Shown: positions 27,068 to 33,731 of the stretch, piece by piece | How the letters are laid out: every line of letters begins with the position of its first letter | Numbering within the stretch: the stretch's first letter is position 1 | Assembly (NCBI GenBank): GCA_004356805.1 | Contig: SMXW01000110.1 | Coordinates: 1 to 34,732, forward strand | Reading direction: 5' to 3' | DNA: 34,732 nucleotides | Source: Acidobacteriota bacterium | GTDB lineage: Bacteria; Actinomycetota; Acidimicrobiia; Spongiisociales; ZC4RG35 | The notes under the pieces: model-generated | Told to the model about the DNA's origin: nothing | Seen by the model: only the letters and a program-made list of their open reading frames with translations | Databases searched by the model: none | Made by a program: the position numbers and the translations under genes

Positions 27068-27097
27068 TCTCGGACCCCTCGACGGTTTCTCGGACCC
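27068..27097 (+). promoter_or_regulatory. Tandem TCTCGGACCC repeats upstream of the selenoprotein gene
   Basis: An exact 10-base repeat occurs at 27068-27077 and 27088-27097, 20 bases apart start to start, or about two helical turns. The second copy ends 7 bases before the -10 box at 27105, so the pair straddles the expected -35 position. It looks like a two-site operator on one face of the helix; the regulator is unknown. Confidence 0.45.
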
Positions 27098-27104
27098 GAT
27101 GATC

Positions 27105-27110
27105 TAGGTT
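27105..27110 (+). promoter_or_regulatory. Candidate -10 box (TAGGTT), leaderless selenoprotein start
   Basis: TAGGTT plus 6 bases leads to the ATG at 27117, so transcription should begin on or next to the start codon. No Shine-Dalgarno precedes the ATG. Confidence 0.45.
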
Positions 27111-27116
27111 CGTCCC

Positions 27117-27668
27117 ATGCCCTGGATCGATGCACCACATGAGGACGACTGGGACGTCAGCCTCGATGACCTGAGATCCGAAGTCACAGACCGGACCTTC
27201 CAGCGGGTGGATTGGATCATGCGCATCCATGCTCTCGACGCTGGAAGCATGAACGCCCACTATGTTCTCTACCGACAGGCGATGAAGGGCACCGCGACCT
27301 TGCGCAAGGTCGAGCGGGAGATGGTCGCCCTCGTCGTGTCCAAGATCAACGGGTGTCACTACTGAGTGACCCATCATCGGCGTGGTCTGCGCCGACTGCT
27401 CCGGGACGACGATCTGGCGCAGCGCATCGAGACCGACTTCGAATCCGCCGGCATCTCAGACAAGCGCCTCGTCATGCTGCGGTATGCCGCGAAGTTGACG
27501 AAGGATCCGGGATCCGTGGCGGAGACGGATGTAGGGTCGATGCGTCAGGTTGGCTTCAGCGACACCGACATCCTTCACATCGCCGAGGTCACCGGGTACT
27601 ACGCCTATGCCAACCGGATCGCCGACGGTCTCGGTATCCCGTTGGAGGACTGGATCCCTGAGGATTAG
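27117..27668 (+). CDS. AhpD-like (carboxymuconolactone decarboxylase family) selenoprotein, CxxU
   Basis: Read as one gene with TGA at 27363-27365 as selenocysteine, this gives 183 residues. AhpD-like proteins are small all-helical peroxidase or disulfide-reductase enzymes with a CxxC redox pair followed by a histidine. Here the motif reads N-G-C80-H-Y-U83-V-T-H-H87, so the TGA replaces exactly the second, normally peroxidatic cysteine, and H87 keeps the CxxCxxxH spacing. The frame and homology continue without a shift on both sides: VALVVSKINGCHY before; THHRRGLRRLL, LVMLRYAAKLTKDP and ANRIADGLGI after. A SECIS-like hairpin directly follows the TGA. Many other genes here stop at TGA, so the code is standard. 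The 3' end overlaps convergent ridA by 4 bases. A nonsense-mutated pseudogene is the alternative, but placement and hairpin argue against it. Confidence 0.9.
27363..27398 (+). promoter_or_regulatory. UGA(Sec) codon and bacterial SECIS element
   Basis: The TGA is followed by an 11-base spacer. A stem TCGGCG (27377-27382) / CGCCGA (27390-27395) then closes a loop containing GGTCT (27384-27388). A U-G pair (27383/27389) can close it to a GGUCU pentaloop, and CA/TG with one bulged C extends the base. The E. coli fdhF SECIS, as I remember it, has the same GGUCU apical loop contacted by SelB, also starting 18 nt after the UGA. The stem is within coding sequence, as bacterial SECIS elements are. Confidence 0.85.
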
Positions 27669-28045
27669 CCGGTCGGTTTGTGGGCGATGCAGTCGATCTC
27701 CACCGCTGCCCCGAGGGCGAGATCGACGCCACCCACAGTGATCCGGGCCGGTGGAGAAGCGCCAAACACGTCGAGGTAGGCGTTGTTCATCTCATTGAAC
27801 GTTGTCATGTCGGAGACGTAGACGTTTACCTTCACGACATCTTCCAGCGACGCACCACTGGCATGAAGAATGGCCTCGATGTTGCTGAGTGTCTGCGTCG
27901 TCTCCGGGCCGGTGCCACCCGGGATCAACTCCATCGAGTCGGGAAGCGTGCCCAGCGAGCCGGATACATAGATGGTGTCTCCGGCGACGACTGCATGACT
28001 GAACGAAGGAAGACGGGCGAGCCCGTCGACGACGATCTTCTCCAC
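27665..28045 (-). CDS. ridA: RidA-family enamine/imine deaminase
   Basis: This 126-residue protein belongs to the YjgF/YER057c/UK114 family. RidA hydrolyses reactive 2-aminoacrylate and 2-aminocrotonate, the enamines released by PLP-dependent serine/threonine dehydratases. The active-site arginine is R101 in PPARITVGG (E. coli R105), and the family ending GAAVEIDCIA is present. Start GTG 28045 has a clear GAGGAGG Shine-Dalgarno. It is divergent from a serine/threonine dehydratase gene, the enzyme type that makes its substrate, with 63 bases between starts. Its stop overlaps the selenoprotein stop by 4 bases. Confidence 0.92.
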   Translation of the reverse strand: MEKIVVDGLARLPSFSHAVVAGDTIYVSGSLGTLPDSMELIPGGTGPETTQTLSNIEAILHASGASLEDVVKVNVYVSDMTTFNEMNNAYLDVFGASPPARITVGGVDLALGAAVEIDCIAHKPTG

Positions 28046-28108
28046 GGTTTGGCCTCCTCATCGATACTGTCCGGACCATGAGGCTAGAGACTTGAGCCGG
28101 GGGGCCAG

Positions 28109-29098
28109 GTGAGCGAACAGAGACCGACCGGGTGGCCCGGCGACCCCGTCGAACCGCCGACCATCGAGGCGATCGAGGCGGCGGCCCGCTGTCTCGAGGG
28201 TACGATTGTCAGGACGCCTCTTCTGCCATTGGTGAGCCACGAGGGCAACACCGGCATCTACCTGAAACCGGAGACTCTTCAGCCGGTCGGCTCCTTCAAA
28301 GTGCGAGGCGTCGGCAACTGGGCTCTGAGTCTTTCAGAAGCTGCCGCGGCCAAGGGGCTTTCGACGACCAGCGCCGGCAATACGGCCCAGGCCGTCGGCT
28401 TCATGGCCCGAGAGCTGGGTGTGCCTTCACGCTCGCTGGTCCCGGAGACACTTCACGACGGAAAACGGCGGGCGATCGAGGCTTATGGCACCGAACTCGT
28501 CAGCGTGTCCATGACCGATCTGATGATCTATATGTTCGATGAAGGCTGGCGACAGGAGCCCTACTGCTACCTCAATCCTTGGGGTGAGCCCCTGATGATC
28601 TCCGGGCACGGGACGATTGGCCTCGAGATTCACCAGGATCTGCCCGACATCGACTCGGTGTTTGTACCGGTGGGCGGGGGTGCCCTTCTCTCTGGTGTGG
28701 CCGCGGCACTCAAGGCCCTCAAGCCCTCTGTTCGGGTCTACGCGGTTCAAGCCGAAGTGAATTCCGCTCTTTCCGCCGCGTTTGATGCCGGTGGCCCCGT
28801 GTGGATCGAATGGCACGACACTCTCGTCGAGGGAGCCTCAACTCCGGTGATAACGCACAACATGTACCCGATGCTTCGGAAACTGATCGACGAAGTGGTT
28901 CTGGTCTCTGAGAGCGAGGTCAAGGCGGCGATGCGGCGACTGGCGCTGAACGACAAACTCGTGACCGAAGGAGCCGGAGCGGCCGGCCTCGCTGCGGCTT
29001 TGAAGGTGCCCATTTCACAAAGAGGGTCTTCGGTCTGCGTGGTGAGTGGAGGGAGCGTCGACCCCGTTCTTCTCGCAGAGATGTTCACAACCAGGTGA
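28109..29098 (+). CDS. Threonine/serine dehydratase-like PLP enzyme
   Basis: This 329-residue fold-type II PLP enzyme resembles threonine and serine dehydratases, which eliminate water to an enamine that becomes 2-oxobutyrate or pyruvate. The PLP lysine is K64 in PVGSFKVRG, the substrate loop is TSAGNTAQAVG (usually SAGNHAQ, so Thr replaces His), and the phosphate-binding glycine loop is PVGGGALLSG near residue 190. There is no C-terminal ACT domain, so it would not be feedback-regulated like biosynthetic IlvA. The start is GTG 28109 after a G-rich stretch. The stop overlaps the next gene (GTGA). Racemase or related lyase activity is possible. Confidence 0.85.
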   Translation: MSEQRPTGWPGDPVEPPTIEAIEAAARCLEGTIVRTPLLPLVSHEGNTGIYLKPETLQPVGSFKVRGVGNWALSLSEAAAAKGLSTTSAGNTAQAVGFMARELGVPSRSLVPETLHDGKRRAIEAYGTELVSVSMTDLMIYMFDEGWRQEPYCYLNPWGEPLMISGHGTIGLEIHQDLPDIDSVFVPVGGGALLSGVAAALKALKPSVRVYAVQAEVNSALSAAFDAGGPVWIEWHDTLVEGASTPVITHNMYPMLRKLIDEVVLVSESEVKAAMRRLALNDKLVTEGAGAAGLAAALKVPISQRGSSVCVVSGGSVDPVLLAEMFTTR

Positions 29099-30456
29099 CC
29101 TTTCTCTACTTCGCCTATGGCTCCAACCTCTGGCCGCCGCAGCTTCGAAGCAGATGCTCCACGGCACGGCAGGTCGGCTCTGCCGTTCTCGAGGGGTGGG
29201 CACCGGTCTACTCAAAACCCTCGGTGGACGGTTCGGCGAAGCTGAGCATCGAGGAGAGGGAAGACGTCGAGGTCCACGGCGCTCTGTATGAGATCGACGA
29301 AGTGGAGCGCTCTTCTTTGGATGGGGCCGAGCCCGGCTACCAGCCTGTGGTCGTCAACGTGACCCGGACGTCGGGTGAATCGTCAGACGCGCTGACCTAT
29401 CGATGGGCGGATGCTCCCGTCTCTCGGGCCCCCTATGACTGGTATCTCTCGATGGTGTTGATGGGGGCTCATCACCACGGGTTGCCGGATGAGTACGTGA
29501 CGGACTACCTGGCGGTTGTTCCGGAAAAGGATCCCGTGGCCGAAGACATTCGTCCGGCGACATGCGGCGATGTCCCATTGATGCAGGAGGTTCTGGCGTC
29601 CGCCCTGGCCAACGACGGAGATCGCTACTCAGTCCACCCCGGCGATCTTGCCTGGTGGATGTTCCATGCTGATCCCCGCTACCCCGACCGTCTCACCTTC
29701 TGGCTCCAGGGCCATCGTGGAGTTCTCGTCATCGACTCCAGGACTCCCGAGATCAATGCATTCAGCGTGCCCGGTGAGCCGGTGACACCTCTGATCGAGT
29801 GGGCGCAACGTCGTCTTGGCGGCAGAGGTGACGTGGGCTGGGTGTCGGACGACGACGACGAGCTTGTTTCATATCTTGAATCGAACGGATATGCGCCTGC
29901 GGAGACCGACCGGTCATACCGCTGGGACCTGACCAAAGTCGAGGTGCCAGCCCCGCAGTTGCCGGATGGGTGGACGCTGCGTCATGTCGAAGGCGAGCAT
30001 GAAGCCGACAATCGACGCAAGGCTTCACATGGCGCCTTCAAGTCGACGATGGGACCCGATATGCACCTGGAGCGGTATCTCACCTTCATGCGGTCATCGG
30101 TCTATGCGCCTGATCGGGACTTGGTTGCGTTATCCCCCGACGGGCGGATCGCGTCGTTCATGGTCTGGTGGCCCGACCAGTCGGGGGTTGCCCAGATCGA
30201 GCCCTTCGGCACCCACCCGGACTTTCAGCGCCAGCGAATTGGCACCGCCCTGATGCACCACGGACTTCGCATGATGAAGGAAGCCGGGATGCGAATGGCG
30301 CGTGTCATTACCGAGGACGCCCGCTCCGACGCCATCTCCTTCTATGAGGCCATCGGATTCGACGATGTCGGACGTGTTCGCTGGTGGGGTCTCCCGGGCA
30401 AGAAGGGTCAGCCTTTGGTCAAGACGGCCACGCAGAATGCCGATATCAACTTCTGA
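29095..30456 (+). CDS. Three-domain fusion: gamma-glutamylcyclotransferase-like plus two GNAT domains
   Basis: This is a 453-residue fusion. Residues 1 to about 140 are a GGCT/AIG2-like fold, with YFAYGSNLWPPQLRSRC binding the substrate carboxylate and the catalytic glutamate in SLDGAEPGYQPVVV. Residues from about 152 to 295 look like a degenerate GNAT domain starting IRPATCGDVPLMQEVL. Residues from about 300 to 440 are a second GNAT domain with an intact acetyl-CoA loop, HPDFQRQRIGTALMHHG, then ITEDARSDAISFYEAIGF. Start GTG 29095 overlaps the dehydratase stop by 4 bases, implying coupled translation. Substrates are unknown. Gamma-glutamylamine or a peptide is possible for the first domain. 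Confidence 0.82.
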   Translation: MTFLYFAYGSNLWPPQLRSRCSTARQVGSAVLEGWAPVYSKPSVDGSAKLSIEEREDVEVHGALYEIDEVERSSLDGAEPGYQPVVVNVTRTSGESSDALTYRWADAPVSRAPYDWYLSMVLMGAHHHGLPDEYVTDYLAVVPEKDPVAEDIRPATCGDVPLMQEVLASALANDGDRYSVHPGDLAWWMFHADPRYPDRLTFWLQGHRGVLVIDSRTPEINAFSVPGEPVTPLIEWAQRRLGGRGDVGWVSDDDDELVSYLESNGYAPAETDRSYRWDLTKVEVPAPQLPDGWTLRHVEGEHEADNRRKASHGAFKSTMGPDMHLERYLTFMRSSVYAPDRDLVALSPDGRIASFMVWWPDQSGVAQIEPFGTHPDFQRQRIGTALMHHGLRMMKEAGMRMARVITEDARSDAISFYEAIGFDDVGRVRWWGLPGKKGQPLVKTATQNADINF

Positions 30457-30476
30457 ACCCTGACCCTTTACGGCAT

Positions 30477-30518
30477 GGTCGAACTCAGGCATCGCCAACT
30501 GGTAGGGCTGAGTTCACC
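30477..30518. terminator. Long hairpin between the fusion gene and the histidine kinase
   Basis: GGT-(C)-GAACTCAG (30477-30488) pairs with CTGAGTTC-ACC (30508-30518), giving 11 bp with one bulge. The 19-base loop itself contains CCA/TGG. It lies 21 bases after the 29095-30456 stop and 22 bases before the kinase start, so it may end the upstream transcript or regulate the kinase mRNA leader. No U tract follows. Confidence 0.45.
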
Positions 30519-30539
30519 GACTGAGGTTGGTCCGAGAAT

Positions 30540-32390
30540 ATGCATCATAAAACCGAGATGGATCCAGGGGTTTCCGCGGAGACACCAGACGACCGGAGGC
30601 TACCCAACAGGGCGGGGGTCCACAGCATATTGCACACTCCCCAGGTGTCGACAGCATGGTCTGGCTTCCGGGTTCGGGGCGCTTTCGCCACTCTGGTGAT
30701 CTGCGTTGTCCTGGGTTTCTGGTGGGGCTGGTTTGGTGGATTCGCGCTCGCCGCTCTCGCCGCCGTCGCCCTCGTTGACGCCACTTCACGTCGCCGACGT
30801 GGTACGGAGAGCCTGGCGAAGTCGGTACTGCTCGATATGACGCTGATCGGTGTGGCCATACTCCTCGCCGATCTGGGACCGGCAGGTGTCGGAGCGGCCT
30901 TTGTCTACATGATGGCTGTGCCACTTCTGCTGTTGCCCCTGAGTCGTGCTGTTGGGGTCATGGCATACGGAACTGTCTGGACGGTGCTCGCCTTGTCACC
31001 GATATCACTCTTCCCGATTCCGCCAGAGGTGAACCAGTCGGTGGTTGCGGCCATCGCTTACGCAATCTTCACCGGTCTGTTGCTTTCCCTGATCGCGGTC
31101 CTCGCGCGATCACTTCGGCGCAGCCAGAAGGCGGCAGAGCGACGTTTGAAGGGCGAAGTCGCCGTAGCGGTCGCTGGACGGCAGCTGCTCTCCCAGGGCG
31201 ACGATGACGCGTTGACGAAAGCTCTCGAAGCGATAAGAGAAGCAACTGGTGCCGACACTGCCTTTGTTGCGGAGAACAGTAGCGATTGGCAGACCGGTCC
31301 GGCTGCGTTTGTGAGACAGGTGTCGGAAGACCAGGACTCGATTTCGAAGTCCACCTTGATTCGTTGGACAATTCCCTATCTGCAGCATCGTGAACCGGCA
31401 GCCGCGCTGGCCAAAGGCCAAGCCGTCAGACTCGACGAGACTCTTGGGATCGTTCTCGGCCGGGACCCGGACACAGTGTTCGCGCTGGCCGTGCCCTTCT
31501 CAGTTGGCGGCGAGTGGGCGGGATTCCTAGGAGTCGCACATGACACCTCAGACGGATCAACTCCTGACCCCGATCTTCATGCGCTGAAAACCATTGCCGC
31601 GATGATAGGTGCGTTCCTGGAGCGGGAGCAGGCCTATGCACGACTCGAGCAATTGGTCCAGTCGAAGGACCGCTTCCTCGCCAGCGTCAGTCACGAGATT
31701 CGGACGCCTCTCACTTCTGTGGTCGGCTTCGCTTCCGTACTCAGAAACGATCCCGACCGGCTCTTCTCAGAAGAAGGCAGCGAACTGGTCGAACTCATTC
31801 TGCGTCAGTCGCTGGAGGTATCCGACATGGTTGAGGATCTGCTGGTGTCGGCTCGCGCTGAGATCGACGCGGTGACTGTTGCCAAAGAGCCGGTTAACCT
31901 TGGAGAAGAGATCGAGAGCGTTCTCACCGCCCGGCTCGCCACCGACGAAAAGGACATTTTCGTGGCCGCAGGCCCGACTCACACCGCTCTTGCCGATCCC
32001 ATCCGGGTTCGTCAGATCATCCGCAATCTCGTGACCAACGCTCTGCGCTATGGCGGCGATGAGATCACGATCACAACTCATCGGGACGGACCTGATGTCA
32101 CACTTGTTTTCTCAGACAACGGCGAGGGGATTCCGAACGAGTATCGCCAACGAATCTTTGAGCCCTACCACCGGGGGGAATCGGGCACCGCCGAACCTCA
32201 GTCCATAGGTCTCGGCCTAGCAGTCTCACGTCAGTTGGCGCGTCTGATGGACGGTGATCTAACACTCCGATCCGATCTCGGGCCCGCGACATTCCAACTG
32301 ACGCTTCCGAAGGCGCCGAAGGACAGCGATGTCGCCAAGTCACCCAATCCTCCGGACGGAGCCGTGATGGTGGGGGAAGAGATTCGATAG
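30540..32390 (+). CDS. Membrane sensor histidine kinase with GAF domain
   Basis: This 616-residue orphan kinase has a hydrophilic N terminus of about 45 residues. Several transmembrane segments follow (about 46-200), then a coiled linker, a GAF-like domain (about 215-365), and HisKA with the phospho-acceptor H385 in SVSHEIRTPLTSVVGF. The HATPase domain shows the N box NLVTNALRYGG, G1 DNGEGIP and G2 GLGLAVSRQLA. There is no periplasmic sensor loop of any size, so the signal is probably sensed in the membrane or through GAF. No response regulator gene is adjacent. ATG 30540 is the first of two possible starts; the other is six codons later. Confidence 0.88.
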   Translation: MHHKTEMDPGVSAETPDDRRLPNRAGVHSILHTPQVSTAWSGFRVRGAFATLVICVVLGFWWGWFGGFALAALAAVALVDATSRRRRGTESLAKSVLLDMTLIGVAILLADLGPAGVGAAFVYMMAVPLLLLPLSRAVGVMAYGTVWTVLALSPISLFPIPPEVNQSVVAAIAYAIFTGLLLSLIAVLARSLRRSQKAAERRLKGEVAVAVAGRQLLSQGDDDALTKALEAIREATGADTAFVAENSSDWQTGPAAFVRQVSEDQDSISKSTLIRWTIPYLQHREPAAALAKGQAVRLDETLGIVLGRDPDTVFALAVPFSVGGEWAGFLGVAHDTSDGSTPDPDLHALKTIAAMIGAFLEREQAYARLEQLVQSKDRFLASVSHEIRTPLTSVVGFASVLRNDPDRLFSEEGSELVELILRQSLEVSDMVEDLLVSARAEIDAVTVAKEPVNLGEEIESVLTARLATDEKDIFVAAGPTHTALADPIRVRQIIRNLVTNALRYGGDEITITTHRDGPDVTLVFSDNGEGIPNEYRQRIFEPYHRGESGTAEPQSIGLGLAVSRQLARLMDGDLTLRSDLGPATFQLTLPKAPKDSDVAKSPNPPDGAVMVGEEIR

Positions 32391-32502
32391 GCACCTGGGG
32401 CGGTGGTCGGCCCGACCTGGGGTCTTGCGTTGTTATCGCCATGGCCAACAGCCGCAACTGTTTCTGATCGTCCTCGTGGGGTCTCTACCTGACAAGTACC
32501 GA

Positions 32503-32508
32503 TATTCT
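32503..32508 (+). promoter_or_regulatory. Candidate -10 box (TATTCT), leaderless GTG start
   Basis: TATTCT plus 6 bases (CTACAC) leads to the GTG at 32515. This is one of the closest matches to TATAAT in the window, and it decides the start of the next gene. Confidence 0.5.
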
Positions 32509-32514
32509 CTACAC

Positions 32515-32964
32515 GTGGCGTATGAAAGTACAGAGCAGCGGGCACGGCAGCTGGTGGATCGGATCATGCGAGATGCCCGGGCCCACGATCACAGGGGGCT
32601 GCTGGCGATTGACGCCGACCCAGATACGGCGATGCTGCTCGACCTTCTTCCTGAGACAGCCTCTCGTGACGCCGAATTGCATCTGCGTGGGGCGCGCATT
32701 TGGCGCGATCAGCAGAACGAGAAAGTCCGGGACAAGCTTGACGCCGTCAATACCGCCCTCGATGGACTCGACATCTCGTTGGCCAAAGGTCTTCTTCGCA
32801 GAATCGACTCGAGTTTTCTGGGTGACTTGGAACTCGCTCGGTTCGACGAACTCTTATTGGCCACCGAGGCTCGAGCAGTGGAGCTCGAAGACATTCAGAG
32901 CCGAGTCCCCTCTTCGTCACCGGACAAGAAGCAGAAAAGACGAGGGCGGTTCTGGAGGCGCTGA
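32515..32964 (+). CDS. Small helical protein with basic C-terminal tail, function unknown
   Basis: I do not recognise this 149-residue protein. It starts AYESTEQRARQLVDRIMRDA after the initiator and is predicted almost wholly helical. The short acidic segment AIDADPDTAMLLDLLPETA is followed by charged helices and a strongly basic tail (DKKQKRRGRFWRR) that could touch membrane or nucleic acid. I choose GTG 32515 because of the -10 box just upstream; the frame is open to an ATG at 32425, which would add 30 residues of poor quality. It follows the histidine kinase by 124 bases, but I see no functional tie. Confidence 0.65.
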   Translation: MAYESTEQRARQLVDRIMRDARAHDHRGLLAIDADPDTAMLLDLLPETASRDAELHLRGARIWRDQQNEKVRDKLDAVNTALDGLDISLAKGLLRRIDSSFLGDLELARFDELLLATEARAVELEDIQSRVPSSSPDKKQKRRGRFWRR

Positions 32965-32995
32965 ACTCAACCGAATTGCTCGGCAACAAAGTCGG

Positions 32996-33011
32996 GCCGC
33001 TGGTCCGCGGC
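32996..33011. terminator. Short GC hairpin between convergent genes
   Basis: GCCGC, a six-base TGGTCC loop and GCGGC lie in the 91-base gap between the 32515-32964 gene and tetR stops. The stem is short and there is no U tract, so this is a weak terminator candidate. Confidence 0.25.
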
Positions 33012-33055
33012 GCAGAGCCCTCGAAATAGGAATTCAGCCACTCGATGTGTCCGTC

Positions 33056-33634
33056 TCAGGTGGATTGGTAGATCTCGATCCAACGATCCACGTGGGACTC
33101 GATCCAGGTTGTTTCGATTGGCTGGTGCAGGATCAGCGCCCTGAAGAACACCGGAGCGGCGAGGTCGTCCGCCATGGCGGAAGGGTCCGTGGTCTTCGGA
33201 AGATCGCCTCGGGAGATTGCTCTCTCGATGAGTGTGATCGAAGTAGCCCTTCTCTTTTCGGTGAACTTGGCGTGAAGCGCGGCGAGTTCGGGGTCACGTA
33301 TAGCCTCTGCAATGAAGGATGCGGCCACGCTTTTTGTCGGCTCGCTGCTCAGTAGGTTGCCGAGATGGCTGAAGACCTGGAGCAGATCAGTCCGTAAATC
33401 CCCACTGTCTACTGCAGTGACGGGCCCGACTCGTTTTCCCACTGCTTCCACAAGGAGATCGGAACGCTCGGGCCAATGGCGATAGATCGTCGAGCGAGCG
33501 ACCCCAGATCGCTCCGAGATCGCCTCGATCGAGGCTCGACCGAATCCACATTCGCCGACCAGCTCTGCGGCGGCATCCAATACCACACGGCGAGTGCGCT
33601 CAATGCGCGGATCGATTTCTTTGGTCTTGGTCAT
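33056..33634 (-). CDS. TetR-family transcriptional regulator
   Basis: This 192-residue protein has the TetR N-terminal helix-turn-helix: RRVVLDAAAELVGECGFGRASIEAISERSGVARSTIYRHWPERSDLL, residues about 15-62 (quoted here only by its ends, RRVVLDAA and RHWPERSDLL). A variable helical ligand-binding domain follows. The start ATG at 33634 has a good Shine-Dalgarno (GGAGGGAG). It is divergent from an MFS exporter gene with 97 bases between starts. That gap holds a nested dyad overlapping both promoter candidates, so it most likely represses itself and the exporter until a ligand binds. Confidence 0.9.
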   Translation of the reverse strand: MTKTKEIDPRIERTRRVVLDAAAELVGECGFGRASIEAISERSGVARSTIYRHWPERSDLLVEAVGKRVGPVTAVDSGDLRTDLLQVFSHLGNLLSSEPTKSVAASFIAEAIRDPELAALHAKFTEKRRATSITLIERAISRGDLPKTTDPSAMADDLAAPVFFRALILHQPIETTWIESHVDRWIEIYQST

Positions 33635-33663
33635 TCTCCCTCCAGTCTAAACCGTACACGGCT

Positions 33664-33699
33664 GTTGCGCTACACTACACCTGTGTTCTATAGTGCAAC
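33664..33699. promoter_or_regulatory. Nested 36-bp dyad operator between tetR and the exporter
   Basis: GTTGCGCTA (33664-33672) and TAGTGCAAC (33691-33699) are inverted repeats with one mismatch. Inside them ACAC/GTGT (33677-33686) has exactly the same centre (33681.5). TTGCGC (33665-33670) and TATAGT (33689-33694) could be the -35 and -10 of the exporter with an 18-base spacer; TTGCAC on the other strand could serve tetR. A TetR dimer bound here would block both promoters. Confidence 0.6.
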
Positions 33700-33731
33700 A
33701 CAAATGTCCGATAGAGATCTGAGGAGTTGAA

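Noticed and set aside
27363..27365. Reading the TGA as a disabling nonsense mutation or sequencing error
   Set aside because: It falls on the redox cysteine position, the frame is intact on both sides over 180 codons, and a SECIS-like hairpin sits at the right distance. A random stop would not be expected to meet all three conditions.
27363..27365. Reading TGA as a reassigned sense codon (Trp or Gly) genome-wide
   Set aside because: Many genes here, such as gcdH, hyuA, glcD, glcE and the leucine dehydrogenase gene, end in TGA at the expected length, often inside 4-base overlaps.
26895..27377. 160-codon minus-strand frame over the selenoprotein promoter
   Set aside because: It covers the repeats and the start of the plus-strand gene, has no recognisable motif, and would need a promoter within that gene.
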